From the NCBI GenBank assembly GCA_036426205.1, contig CM071568.1, positions 50,871,439 to 50,935,438 of the forward strand: 64,000 nt of DNA, written 5' to 3'. Positions 34,852-46,133 of this stretch are shown here, piece by piece. Under the pieces are notes generated by a model. That model did not search any database. It worked only from the letters and a program-made list of their open reading frames with translations, and was not told where the DNA came from. Origin of the DNA: Ascaphus truei. Its lineage: Eukaryota > Chordata > Amphibia > Anura > Ascaphidae. Position numbers and translations under genes: made by a program. Numbering within the stretch: position 1 is the first letter of the stretch; each line of letters opens with the position of its first letter.

Positions 34852-37560
34852 ATACAGTACAGTAGACAAATAATTTTCTTTGTCTATAAAAGACAGTAGT
34901 ACCAATACCTCTTTGTGGTCTGCCACACATTATATCTAAAACAAGTTTAGCTTTATTTATTTACTCAATCGTTGAAAAAAGTAACATTATGAATTTGGGG
35001 TGAAGGCTTCTGAGTTTAGTTTGTGTTATTAGTACGGCAGTGGATACCCATTTATCAGCTATACAATTGGCCGAACATTTGAAAAACATATATATTTTTG
35101 AAATACCCACAGTGGTTTAATTCAAATAATAAAATACCATTTATAAGAGGAGTAGGTTACATATCAAGGAGAATATTTTCAAATTGTAATAAGATGCAAT
35201 TTGACCGCACTATAATATTCTTTCCTATAGCAAGTGACATAATGAAAGTCTTTGTGCTTTTTATATTTGATATAATTGGAAATCCAGGTAACCAGCCGAT
35301 TAAATAATGCTATAAAGTGGATTAAAAAGAAAATATATATATATTTTAAGTAATGTACTATACTGTGCCAGATAGCGCTAATTACAGTGGTATATTAATG
35401 GGTTAAAATTAGATGCCGGATGTCTTTAAAAAAAATCTAATAAGATTTAATATCTGTAAACAATGTTTAAAAGCTTATTCTGGAAACCTGATACCGTCCT
35501 TACATCTGACTAATTACAAAATGATCCCATCCCCTATACTAACTTAGTATTTAGGCAGGGACTTTACCCATTAGAAATATAACTGTCATTAGTTCAGATT
35601 AGTCCCGTGTGACTGTACCTTTAAAGATGATTTCAGTCTTAATGGGTGTGTGTATGTATCAGGATAAAGAGTACCTGCCCCAAAAAGCTTACAATCTAAG
35701 TATTTACAAACACACACATACAGATATGATGCCAGAATACCAACTGAAAGGGGATAATTGCTTTTTCTACCACATTTGCCCTGGGTTCCAGCACTTTTAT
35801 CCTTACATGTGTGTTTTTTAATTACATATAAATACCGTACATAGACACATCGCTCTACAAATATAAATTTGCGTGCGTATTTGGTTTTATTCTGGATAAT
35901 TTTTTACCAAAGATGAGTACATGTCTTTAAATTTGCTTTGCCATGTTTTTTTGTTGTTGCAGTTTTCATTTACATTTTTGCTACATTTTTCACATTACTC
36001 ATTAATGAGCCAAAATAGACTTATTTTTATTTTTTGCTAGTTTACATTGACATTTTTCGATTTCCCCCCTCCCCCCTCACCCTCCAGCAATTCGCACAAA
36101 TGGCCGTATATAAAGTGTCATGTGACCTGATGCCATTTGCTTGTATTTGAAATGTGCAATGCATATAGGCTTTTAATTCTCAGCACATTTTTGGCAGTTT
36201 GTCATTTTTGTGATTTTTTTTTTTTTGGACATATTTTGTTTGCATGCTTTCCGGAATTCCGTGAAAAAAAAATCTCATCTCTAATGTTCAGTTCTTTTTG
36301 TATTCAGCCATTGGAGCAGCGATGAAGGAGTTAAAAATCCAACGGACTAATTTTATCTTTCTTGAGATATTGTTTGGCCTGTGTCTGGTTGGCTGGAATG
36401 TCCTGGAAAACATAGTTATCATAATTAAATTTTGTTACAGATTTTAATCAGCATGAAACATAGTAACATTATTTAATAAGGTGATAAATGTACACTGTTT
36501 TTGACCTTAGTCTTATTCCCATGGCTATTAATTCCTTTGTTCTTGTTGTTTCTCCTGGATGTATTGCAGGGTACATAATGTGATTGACTAAATTATGTCA
36601 AGTGCTAGCTGGTGTTGATGTTGACACCGGTGCAGACCTGTCAACTCTCACTGCTTTTTTGTGAGTCTCACTGGTTTGAAGACAGTCTCACTGATTTTTT
36701 TAGTATCAGCAATTTAATTAAACTCAATGGAGTTACTACATTTTTTCTTTCTTTATTGAAAATACATTTTCGGTCAAGAACTCTCCAATCTCATTGACCT
36801 TGGTCCCTGGAAGTTGACTTCTATGCCTGGGATGTATAACTTCTCAGATGGGAAATCAGCAGTGACCTTTTTATTGAAAGTTAGAAATTTGATTAGATAA
36901 GTAATTATTTCTATTTACCCAACACCCAATTGTTTACATATTTTCTTTTTATTGACACATGGGTTTTGTTCATTATATGGAGGGATCTATATCATGTTAC
37001 ACAGGCCAATGTTTCCATTCTATTCATACAGGTATTTATTATTACATGCTATGATATCTTCTTTGTATTACAGAGCAATACACTATCTTGGTTCCTTTAT
37101 CTGCTGTTGGATTAACTGCTGAAATGACTAACATATTGTGGTGTTTTTCTGGGGGAGGGGGGCAGGAGGAGGAGAGAGAGAGAAAGTGCCAGCACCCTAA
37201 GCAAGGAAAAGTACATTTATATGTAAACACTAAATAATTCAGTTTTAAGAAAATACATGTGGTAGAAATTGATCTATTATCTGTTGTTCGTCTTCTACTT
37301 CTATTCCTAATCGTTTTATAAACATTGCATTAATTTTCCTAATGTTCCCCACCTGAGATGAGTTCGTCTGCATTCACCCACAATCACAGTCCTAGTAATA
37401 TCTGTGCTGTAAAAATATTTTTTATCAAACAAAGAAGCATTTGGACAGCTACTGTACAGTGAGATGTTGCTTATTAATTAAAACTTGCAACATTATTCAC
37501 GTGTTGTGTATATTTTATATTCTCTTTAAAAAAAAAAACAGTCTCCCCTACTTTGTACGT
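34852..37560. other. Unassigned AT-rich DNA
   Basis: Homopolymers and AT-rich sequence; no supported exon or element termini. Confidence 0.4.
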
Positions 37561-37570
37561 GTGTAGGTAA

Positions 37571-37863
37571 GCAGGGGATCTCCACAGCTGAACCATGATC
37601 ATTTTAGCTCCGGTGACGCCTTGCTTCCCAAGATAGTTATCGGGCAAAGTGCCGTCGGTATTGTTCCCTTCAAGGGAAACACGATGGATGTTGAAATCTC
37701 CAGCGTCACTCAGGCCAATAGGAAGTCACCATGTCATCCATCGCAGCTTTCTTTTGGTCCGCCTGACGTTGGATTTAAACCTCCATGAAGTGCCACCGGC
37801 ACCGTACCCGGTAAATATCTTTGGAAGCAGGATGTGGTTCAGCTCCAGAGACCCCCAGCTTGC
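37571..37863. mobile_element. Foldback/MITE-like repeat, full copy
   Basis: 293 bp with left arm GCAGGGGATCTCCACAGCTG and right arm GTTCAGCTCCAGAGACCCCC, inverted relative to each other, around a 'ccaataggaagtcaccatgt' middle. Other copies are at 534, 11991, 12222 and 61489. No clear target duplication. Confidence 0.7.
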
Positions 37864-38123
37864 TAAACATTTAAAAATAAGGGAGGTGGGGGGCAGAGTG
37901 AACTGTTGCTTTAGGTTTAGTTGCACTGTACTTGTAAATATATTCGTGAGCAACCACACTGCTATGCCCCAGTGTCAGTAAGGTCTGCTTGTCTAGAGTC
38001 TGTACTGCATGCCTGATCTTTTCAGTGTATTGATTCAGGTGGGAGTGAAAGGTCATGTTTTCTGCCCTGAATTGAAGAGAAGTGCTACTTTGTAACCCCT
38101 TCACTTCTAATGGAGCAGAAATC

Positions 38124-38577
38124 TTAAAGCTGCAGTTCAGTCTTTTTTTTTTTTACATTTATTTTTTTACTTCAATAGTTTTATGTGTGCAATCTCTAAT
38201 TACCTAAAGAACTGTATAGCTGCCAGTCAATTCGTTCTCCATGTATTGATAGGTCGAAATTTGGTGACATATTAAAAGCTGGGATTTGTTTATATTCTGC
38301 TTGTCAATCAGTGGAAGCTCATGAATATTCATGAGCACTACGGCACTGACATGTGTTAGAGGGAAGGCAGGGCTGACAAAGGGGTGTGCCAGGGCTTGTG
38401 ACAGGCCATGAAGGGGCAGTGCCTTTGTAAATGGCTGTTAAAATAGAATACAAGAAAATTGGTCTTTCAAAGTTGTTTTTTTAAAAACAGAAAACGCTAA
38501 AAGTATTTTTTCTTACTACAGAACTGATTTATTAAAAAAAACACACATGCAGGATATTGACTGAACTGCAGCTTTAA
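38124..38577. mobile_element. TTAA-flanked MITE
   Basis: 454 bp with perfect 19 bp inverted ends TTAAAGCTGCAGTTCAGTC / GACTGAACTGCAGCTTTAA, including TTAA at each border. Same family as 17960-18304. Confidence 0.88.
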
Positions 38578-39344
38578 TGAGCAAGAGGAAGATGGCATCT
38601 TGAATAGAGGGCAGTGTGAACCAATATGTAAAGTAGTTTCCTAAAAGTACAGTATGAGCTGTTAGATATTTGGAATTGCATTGTTTTTTAAATAGATATC
38701 GTACATTTACATTTCATTGCAGCAACTGCATTCACCCCACTGGACTAACTTGGGTGGCATATTGTGCTTTGAAAAGCAATATAAAATAAACGTGAAGTCA
38801 GAAGTCTTTGGCAGCTTGACAATCACAGTTAACAGATAACAAGGCACAGCATGTTCCTGTAAAATCAAATAGGAATAACAGTGTTACTACAAAGATCATG
38901 CTTTTCAAATAATTTTTCCAATAATGCTTTGCTACATGGCAATCTGTCATGGGTTGTGCTAGACATGTAAACCATGGTTAGAGCTAATATATTTTGTACA
39001 GTATTTTCGTCTTGTGGTTTCTTTATGGAAAACTTTAAGGATGGAGTTGAAAATGCTGTGTATTTTTATCTGCTACACAGGATAACTCTGTTTTGTGCGT
39101 GACACCATTACTGGCCATTTGTTTATCTTCATAACATCATTTTTACTTGTTTTTTGGCAATGAACATGAATGAAGAAGAATTTCCGGGTTCTATTAAAAA
39201 TGTTCAATTGTGTATTGGATGGTAAGCTATTTTCTGTTGTGAAGAATGCTATTGGTCTCATATATTAGATTTTCTTAAATAGAAAGCTGTGAAAAATGTA
39301 TCCTAATATGTACTGTATGTTATGTTTAGTTTGCACCAGAGCGT
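38578..39344. other. Unassigned DNA
   Basis: No supported feature. Confidence 0.4.
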
Positions 39345-40155
39345 GTAATAGAGAATAGTAACATGAAGCAATATGACACTATAGGTGAGGAATTACATGG
39401 TGTACATATTTAATGGCAGGGAACAACTCTGCCATCACTTTTCCCAATTTTTTGCATGTGTGTGTATCTATACAGTGTATATATATACACACACAAAAAT
39501 GTTACCAGGCGTGAATCCGTAGATCTGGTGAGATTGCGCATGGCTGACCCGCGGTCACGTTGCCTTGACAATGTTTGACAACACTGGGTGAAGTCATGCT
39601 CAAGCACCACTAGCACGGAGGTTCCACGCATGCGCAGTCTGAATTTCGGGATCAGATGCAGCATGACATCCCTGGCTCAGTCACGCATGCGCAGCATCGT
39701 TATTATGCATTCTGGCTGGCGCCTCGGTCATTACGAGCAGGGAAGATCATTGGCTCAGCATCTGCATCAGGAACCAGTCTAGCGTTTTCAAAATGGTGGT
39801 GTGTTCCACGGGTCGTTTGCGTGTCATAGACTGTTTACACATGCGGTTTTCGCTGGCTTTTCTGGTTCCTGCACAAGTGAGTTTCATGAATTGTATGATT
39901 GGCAAGGGTATATATGATGGGTCACTGGCACTCATTCACTGCACATCCCTGAGGAAGGTCACGTTGAGCTGACCGAAACGTTGGATGCAGTGCCATGTAT
40001 TGCTGAGATGAATACAGTTTTTCTATTTACCTGGCTGTGTGCTGTTTCTGTTCTCCGGATTCACGTCTGGTAACATTTTTGTCTTTATGTGCATATGGGA
40101 CAAGCATCGTTTTTTTTCTAGTTTACAGTGTGCCTTCTGCCCTTTTACACACATA

Positions 40156-40189
<34 letters not shown>

Positions 40190-40203
40190 CTATATATAAT
40201 ATA

Positions 40204-40245
<42 letters not shown>

Positions 40246-40358
40246 ATACGAAAAATTGGGGAAAGCGATGGCAGCGTTGTTCCCTGCCATTAAATATGTA
40301 CACCATGTAATTCCTCACCTATAGTCTCCTATTGCTTCATGTTACTATTCTCTATTAC
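39345..40358. mobile_element. Inverted-repeat unit with hammerhead-like motif
   Basis: Outer arms 39345-39453 and 40250-40358 are inverted copies (about 95% by eye, e.g. 'gaggaattacatggtgtaca'). Inner arms 39494-39519 and 40056-40081 ('caaaaatgttaccaggcgtg') are also inverted; TA/CA microsatellites interrupt between inner and outer arms on both sides. The 530 bp centre has no ORF, contains paired 'cgcatgcgcag' motifs near 39627 and 39682, and carries the ribozyme-like motif at 39937-39992. Interpreted as a non-autonomous PLE derivative. Confidence 0.75.
39937..39992 (+). ncRNA. Hammerhead-ribozyme-like motif
   Basis: Helix I is CACTG-(CA bulge)-CATCC (39937-39948) with GGATG-CAGTG (39983-39992), ten pairs. 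Core CTGAGGA (39949-39955; position 7 is variable in hammerheads), one extra A, helix II GGTCA/TGACC (39957-39961 with 39970-39974), GAAA (39975-39978), a near-absent helix III and a GTT cleavage triplet (39980-39982). It differs in sequence from the 16.5 kb motif while keeping both helices, as expected under structural constraint. Self-cleavage is inferred only. Confidence 0.65.
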
Positions 40359-40536
40359 AGCGGTGCGCAAACTGGAGGGCGTGCCCCCCAGTGAGGGTGC
40401 AAGATTTGTCTGCGGGGGGCGCGGGGTTTACAGAGGCCCCGCGCGCTTCCCGAAGGCACTTGATTTAAGTGCCGGGGATGCAGCAAAGGCCTCTGTAAAC
40501 TGCACTTGCCTTGCTCCTGAAGACGTGTCGCCTTGT
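40358..40536 (+). mobile_element. hAT-type element, 5' part only
   Basis: Begins CAGCGGTGCGCAAACTGGAG and follows the 13714 element through 'gaggccccgcgcgcttccc' and 'aagtgccggggatg'. It breaks off where the next inverted-repeat unit begins (40537), and no 3' terminus is found after that unit. Confidence 0.65.
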
Positions 40537-41170
40537 ACTGAAAGGGAGGTAGTCCTGTTGTTCAAAAATAGAGCGTAATGAAGCATAGAAGCAGCCTCAT
40601 ACCCCTTAGACCGGCCAGTCCAATATAGAAGGTGGTGGAATAGGACAAACCCTCAGCAAACATTAGGCATAATAAATAACAGAACCTCTGGGTCAAAAAA
40701 ACAAGGACAAATATAGCAGCACTCATGAGTTAATACAGGCATAGAGCTGCAGCAGCCCATAAACAGCCAATATGGCAAAGGCAGAAAATGGCTGTATGCA
40801 GCAGTTCAAATGAACTCACTATACCACATAGGAGTATATTGTGAGCAAGTCCCAGAAGCCACAATTGAGCACAAATGAAAGTAGAAGTAAGGTGATACTT
40901 AGGCAAAATACGGCATCCGGGAACTTAGAAACTGCTGCTGGTGTAACTGGAGCCAAACACGTGTGCGCAGCCTTGTGAACCGCCGGGTGAAGTTCGCGGT
41001 CATCAAACTGTGTTGTGAGGGACACTTGGAGAGGACAAGGACACACAGGCAGCCCCGACGCACGTTTCGCCGTCCCTCTTCAGGGGACTTATCAAGGTAG
41101 TGGCAAGTGGATCCATTACTCTTTATTTTTGAATAATAGGGGTTTACAATAGGACTACCTCCCTTTCAGT
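40537..41170. mobile_element. Inverted-repeat unit with hammerhead-like motif
   Basis: The left arm 40537-40582 'actgaaagggaggtagtcct...' recurs inverted at 41114-41170, whose copy has ~16 extra bases. There is no ORF in between. The ribozyme-like motif at 41051-41089 lies just inside the right arm, on the minus strand. Confidence 0.7.
41051..41089 (-). ncRNA. Hammerhead-ribozyme-like motif, helix II reduced
   Basis: Minus strand: helix I AGTCCC (41089-41084) with GGGGCT (41056-41051), six pairs counting one G-U; core CTGAAGA; GAAA at 41068-41065; helix III ACG/CGT with a 2-base loop; GTC triplet (41059-41057). The segment for helix II (GGGACGGC) forms no stable stem, so this copy is probably inactive. 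Confidence 0.5.
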
Positions 41171-41820
41171 GCGTTTATTATATGCACTAGCCATTACTCT
41201 GGGGTTATCTGAGGGTACTGGAGACTGTTTTTTAAAGTGTGTGTGTGTTAGCATGCCTAATTTAAGGGAATTTAAAAAAAAAGTTCATCTGAATAAATGA
41301 AGAGAAAATTCTTTCTTATTTTGCTCTCAAATAGTTTTGCATCATAAAGAAAACTTGTTGCCATTAATGCATCTTTCCCCGGCATAGCTAGAAATTGAAC
41401 ATCAGTTGTGTGAACATCTAATTTGCCTGGTATGAGCAACTGGGTGTATTATCTACCTACCATTAAATGTATTATTATGTCAGCTCTAAGCTTTGAGCAC
41501 GTTGTGTCACTTAAAAGATAGTGGTTCTCAAGCAGTTGATGTTGTGTAAAATGATGATGTGTCCCTTGCAAATGTATTATTACTGTCAAGTTGCTTCACT
41601 TCTTGAGATTGAAAAATGTCCAGTTACTGTATTTAATGGGCCATTACATACGTACAAAATATAGATTTTTAAAAATATTTTAATACCTTTTTTTATAAAG
41701 GTGCCCAATGTACCCCAAACACCTGCAATCATAGCGATTTTTTTTATTTATTATAAAGCAGCAGAAGAAATGTTTATTTTCTCCTTGTCAGAAATTGTGC
41801 AGCGGACTGTAAAGGTATTC
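41171..41820. other. Unassigned DNA
   Basis: No supported feature. Confidence 0.4.
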
Positions 41821-41949
41821 TTCAATGCCTAGGACAACCTTTTATAAGAAAGGGCACCCCTGGAGAATTTTTACAATCTCGGGGCACCCCTGCTCAGCAG
41901 ATCATATGCACCAAACTCACCCCATTTCTCGCACACCCTTTTTCTCAAC

Positions 41950-42207
41950 GTACTCCATATTCACCTTCTCGGAGTACACTCACCCTTTCTCTCAACATAT
42001 TCTGCATAACCCCCCCTTCTCACAGAGTACTCGCCCTTTCTCTCAACGAACTCCACATTCACCCCCCTTCTCACCGAGTACTCGCCCTTTCTCTTAACAT
42101 ACTCTGCATTCGCCCCCTTCTCACAGAGTACTCACGCTTTCTCTCAACGCACTCCATATTCACCCCCTTCTTACAGAGTATTTACCCTTTCTCTCAACGC
42201 ACTCCAC
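41950..42207. repeat. ~51 bp minisatellite
   Basis: Five imperfect units of the form 'actccacattcaccccc...ttctcacagagtactcgccc...tctctcaacg'. Surrounding sequence ('ctaggacaacctttt' at 41828, 'ggggcacaccagttg' at 42358) might be eroded hAT ends, but no target duplication was found. Confidence 0.85.
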
Positions 42208-42384
42208 ATGCCTTCCACCTTTCCTCTCTATCCTCTGTGCCTCCCGAGGAAGGACAATGTCAAGACCGCACATGACGTACCTTCTGAGCAGCCAGCAGTG
42301 TTTTTCCCCTGGTTCTGACGCACCCTCGGTAGAGGGTGGCAACTCGCACACGGTACCGGGGCACACCAGTTGAGCAATTTCGGC

Positions 42385-43190
42385 CTACTCTTTAAGAAGA
42401 ATTTGAGACTGTAAGTCTTTATGATAATATGTATTATAATAACAGTTCTGGACCAGTCATCCTTGCAAAGGTAGCTAATCATTTTTAGAATCAACTTTCG
42501 GATAGAATTCTGAAACCTAAAGTCCATGCAAAATTCACGTTCACATTAACTGTAGTACTAAAGAACCACATAGCAGTCAAGGGTTTTAATGATTACTAAG
42601 GCCCAGATTCACTAAACGGTGCTAAGCTTAAGCATGCCTTAGCTCCCATTCACTTCCTCTTCGTTTGCTATCAAAACGTAAAAAAAAATATTGCTTTATT
42701 ATAATAAGGGCCATTAGTCACTCAAAATGAGCTGTTAAACGTGTCACTGCGTTTGCTGCATTTTGGCCCTACGAGGGACTTCATCTTGAAGCACTTTTGC
42801 TTCTCAAAGGACCTTTAATACATTAATTACTGAATAGAAATGTGTCCTTTTGCTGAGCCCTTCAATGCTTTCTAAACAGTCTCTTCTGAATGCTGCAGTG
42901 TTCTGCAAACATATTTATCAAAGGAGCAACTGGCCTGTAGACTGTCTTCATATACATTTTTTTCTAATCAAGTATGGGGAATGTTAAAGACTGCTTTGTG
43001 ATTGCAGCAAGTATTTGATTATAATTGATAACCATTTAACTTTTATTAAAAAAATAAAATAAAGTGCCTTATGCATTTGTATATTGGTATGTGATTACAT
43101 TAGCAGTGTTTACATTCCAAATGGAAATACACATCAATAAGTCAGTATACAAGGAATATGATTTGATGGAGCCACGGAGATGCCGCTGAG
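42385..43190. other. Unassigned DNA
   Basis: No supported feature. Confidence 0.4.
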
Positions 43191-43191
43191 C

Positions 43192-44484
43192 TTAAAGCAG
43201 CAGTCTAAGCCGATCACCATTTTTGGGGGGTATTTACATTTTTTTTCTACATGAAGAGATCTCTTCTTGCCCGTTGCAATACTGTTTTTATGTTTAACGT
43301 CTAGTACTTTTGGTCAGGAGATAGAAGCATTTGAAATGTTAAGTTTATGGGAGGTTAAAATGAAGCTGTCCCAATTGCTGTCTAAAGATTACCATAGTAA
43401 CCTCCGAAACTAGTGTGGCCTGGGTTCTCTGGTTTGGCTTTTACCTACACTGCAGCTTGAGAGAAGGGAGGTTGCTGCGGAGTCAGGTGACTAGACCTGG
43501 CCAATGGAGTGTTAGGACTCCCTGCTGAGGCATTTGGTGCTCTGAAGGCTTGCTGTCAGTTGGAGCAGGGACGCAGCTAGGGGAGGTTGTACAGGTGCAG
43601 GGGTCTGTGACCCTCTTCACTAGGCCAGAGATCCCCTATGCCCCAAATAGGCCCCAACTCATCCTAAGCTTGTGGCTGCTGTAGGGAAGGCCCTTCAGTT
43701 AGGGATCCTGAGCCTTTAGGGTTAACCAGCTTAGGGCCACAGTGGTTTCACTTGAACTATTGCTGCAGCAGTCTGGGACCAGACTGCCAGAGAGTGAGCG
43801 AGGATCATTGTGGAAGACACTCCAGAGAGAGACATCCCATCCAGCGGAGGACATCCTGCTTCTCGTTGTTAGCGCGCCCAGGTGTAGACACACCTGGCAG
43901 GTAACATTCGCCAAACGTGCACCAACACAGGTTTAATAAGTCGCTGATCACGCCTAGAGGGGTGGGCATCTTTTTGGGACACTTATTGGGTAAAGTGACC
44001 AAGGAACACCTCTGGTACTGTGGACACGGTGTGGGGATACACGGTTGTGGGACAACGCCCTGCACGGCGAGGTTTAGGTGTAACCATTAGTATTGCTATT
44101 GCCTGTATGTGGTTTATGGTTATTGCTCACAGTAAATGTTATAATTGTTATTCTTAGAACCTGTGGACTGTTATTAATAGTTCGTGCTCGGGGTTATCCC
44201 ATCTAATTGGGATCCCGTGCAGGTGGAGGCGCTGCCACTCCATGTATTCGTTACCCCAGGCTCCCAGTAGCGGAGGCTCAGATCCCTGTGAGCCGACGGG
44301 TACCGCCAGCACTGACAGACCCTTCACATTAGAGGGAAAGAAGACTACATTAGGAAGCCAGAGAATAATACAAATCTGTTTTGTTTTTTTTATCACTTGA
44401 AATAAAGAGCTGGCTGCACTCAGAGGGTAAGATACTAACAGTATATGGGTTAAATTTATGTACTGGGGAGGATAGCTGCTTTAA
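43192..44484. mobile_element. TTAA-flanked MITE interrupted by a solo-LTR-like element
   Basis: The left end TTAAAGCAGCAGTCTAAGC and the right end GGATAGCTGCTTTAA share ~11 inverted bases and TTAA borders. The 936 bp insertion at 43414-44349 lies between, making this a nested pair in which the MITE came first. Confidence 0.6.
43414..44349 (+). mobile_element. Solo-LTR-like repeat, TG...CA family, copy 4 (divergent)
   Basis: Begins TGTGGCCTGG and ends AAGACTACA, with flanks CTAG (43410-43413) and TTAG (44350-44353) matching at 3 of 4. Shares 'ctggcaggtaacattcgcca', 'acacggtgtggggatacacgg' and 'gatcccgtgcaggtggaggc' with the other copies but is shorter and more diverged. Confidence 0.65.
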
Positions 44485-44825
44485 GAGATCAGTTTACACA
44501 TGTAATTTAAATTAAATTTTCTCATTTTTTAAAATTATTTTAAAAAAAAAGATTAATTTTTGTTTCCTTTTACCTATCAAATAACAAAGCCATCAAAGGT
44601 TTTGTGTGATTTAGTCCATTAGCAACCTGAAAACAGCAATCCTATCTGAAGGGGCCTTCAGGTGTTGTATTGCATTATCTTCTATGTTTACAGTAGATGT
44701 AGATGTACTGTATGTGATCTACTCTCTTTTTTTTTATTATTGTAAAGTCATACTTTTGACTTTACAACCCCTGGCCTTACACCTGCTGTACAGACCAAAG
44801 TTTCAGAATGTAGCTCTAAGATATC

Positions 44826-45855
44826 ATCATGGATGGCCCTCCGCCGCCTTAAACTCAACATGGCAAAAACAGAGCTCCTCATTCTTCCTCCCAAACCTGG
44901 CCCTACTACCTACTTCCACATTACTGTTGGAAGTACTATCATTCACCCAGTAGCCCAAGCACGCTGCCTAGGGGTCACACTTGACTCCTCTCTCACATTC
45001 TCATCTCACATTCAAAACGTTTCTAAAACCTGTTGCTTTTTCCTCTGCAATATTACAAAGATACGCCCTTTCCTCTGTTGCTCGACTGCTAAAACTCTGA
45101 CTCAGGCCCTCATTCTCTCCTGTTTTTCGATTACTGTAACCTCCTGCTGTCCGGCCTTCCTGCCTCTCACCTGTCTCCCCAACAATCTATCCTGAACGCT
45201 GCTGCCAGTATCACTCTACTCTTTCCTAAATCTGTCTCGGCGTCTCCCCTGCTGGAATCACTCTCCTCGCGTCCTATCAAATCCCACATCTCGCAGTCAA
45301 TTCTCCTCCTCACTTTTAAAGCTTTACACTCTTCTGCCCCTCCTTACTTCTCGACCCTAATTTATCGCTATGCACCATCCCGACTCTTGCGTTCTGCTCA
45401 AGGATGTCTTCTCTCTACCCCTTTGTATCTAAAGCCCTCTCCCGCCTTAAACCTTTCTCACTTGCTGCCCCACACCTCTGGAATGCCCTTCCCCTCAACA
45501 CCTGACTAGCTCCCTCTCTATCCACCTTTAGGACCTACCTTAAAACACACCTGCTTAACGACGCATTTGAGTAGCTCCACGGCTAATACTATACACCTGA
45601 TACATTAAGCTTGGCCCCTTGCTGACGCACTTTCCAGAATGCCCTCCTACTGTCTGTATGTCCTTCCTATCTACCAATTAGATTGTAAGCTCTTTGGAGC
45701 AGGGACTCCTCTTGCGAAATGTTACTTTTATGTCTGAAGCACTTCTTCCCATGACCTGCTATTTGTATTATTTGTTATTTATATGATTGGCACTTTTATT
45801 ATTACTGTGAAGCGCTATGTACATTAATGACGCTAAATAAATAAAGACATACATA
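44826..45855 (+). pseudogene. Truncated L2-like LINE, 3' end
   Basis: The frame from 44833 reads RRLKLNMAKTELLILPPKPGP...QARCLGVTLDSSLTFSSHIQNVSKT, the RT C-terminal region of L2/CR1-group LINEs. Frameshifts follow (about 45125-45190), with recognisable later pieces (ILNAAASITLLFP, SRPIKSHISQSI). The 3' region has 'attagattgtaagctctttg', 'gagcagggactcc' and 'gaagcgctatgtacattaat', ending in ATAAATAAA (45835-45845), a typical L2-type tail. All RT catalytic motifs are lost by 5' truncation. Confidence 0.8.
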
Positions 45856-46032
45856 CATATGCATTTAAGCGATCGGACATTGCACAGTACTCTGTTCAGG
45901 CACAATTAAAATAGAACATTTTGATTTCTGGTTAAGGGGAATTACACATATGCAGATGTAGCAAAGCTTAGTGGCTTCGGTGACGCTGCCATGTGCGGCC
46001 ACGTGACAGTGGCACCGAAGACTTAACGCTGC

Positions 46033-46064
46033 AGGGGGTCCCATTCAGAAAAATGGGACCCCCT
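46033..46064. repeat. Short perfect hairpin
   Basis: 'gggggtcccattc' and 'aatgggaccccc' pair over ~12 bp with a small loop, in a 170 bp GC-rich segment (45965-46133) immediately upstream of the next LINE. Confidence 0.6.
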
Positions 46065-46133
46065 CGGCTCCGTCTCGGCAGACATTGTCTCGACACTGCA
46101 GATCTTTGCTTGTTCATCCTCGACGCCAGGGAC

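Noticed and set aside
41950..42207. CRISPR-like evenly spaced repeats
   Set aside because: Units are contiguous ~51 bp imperfect tandem copies without unique spacers; an ordinary minisatellite in a vertebrate genome.
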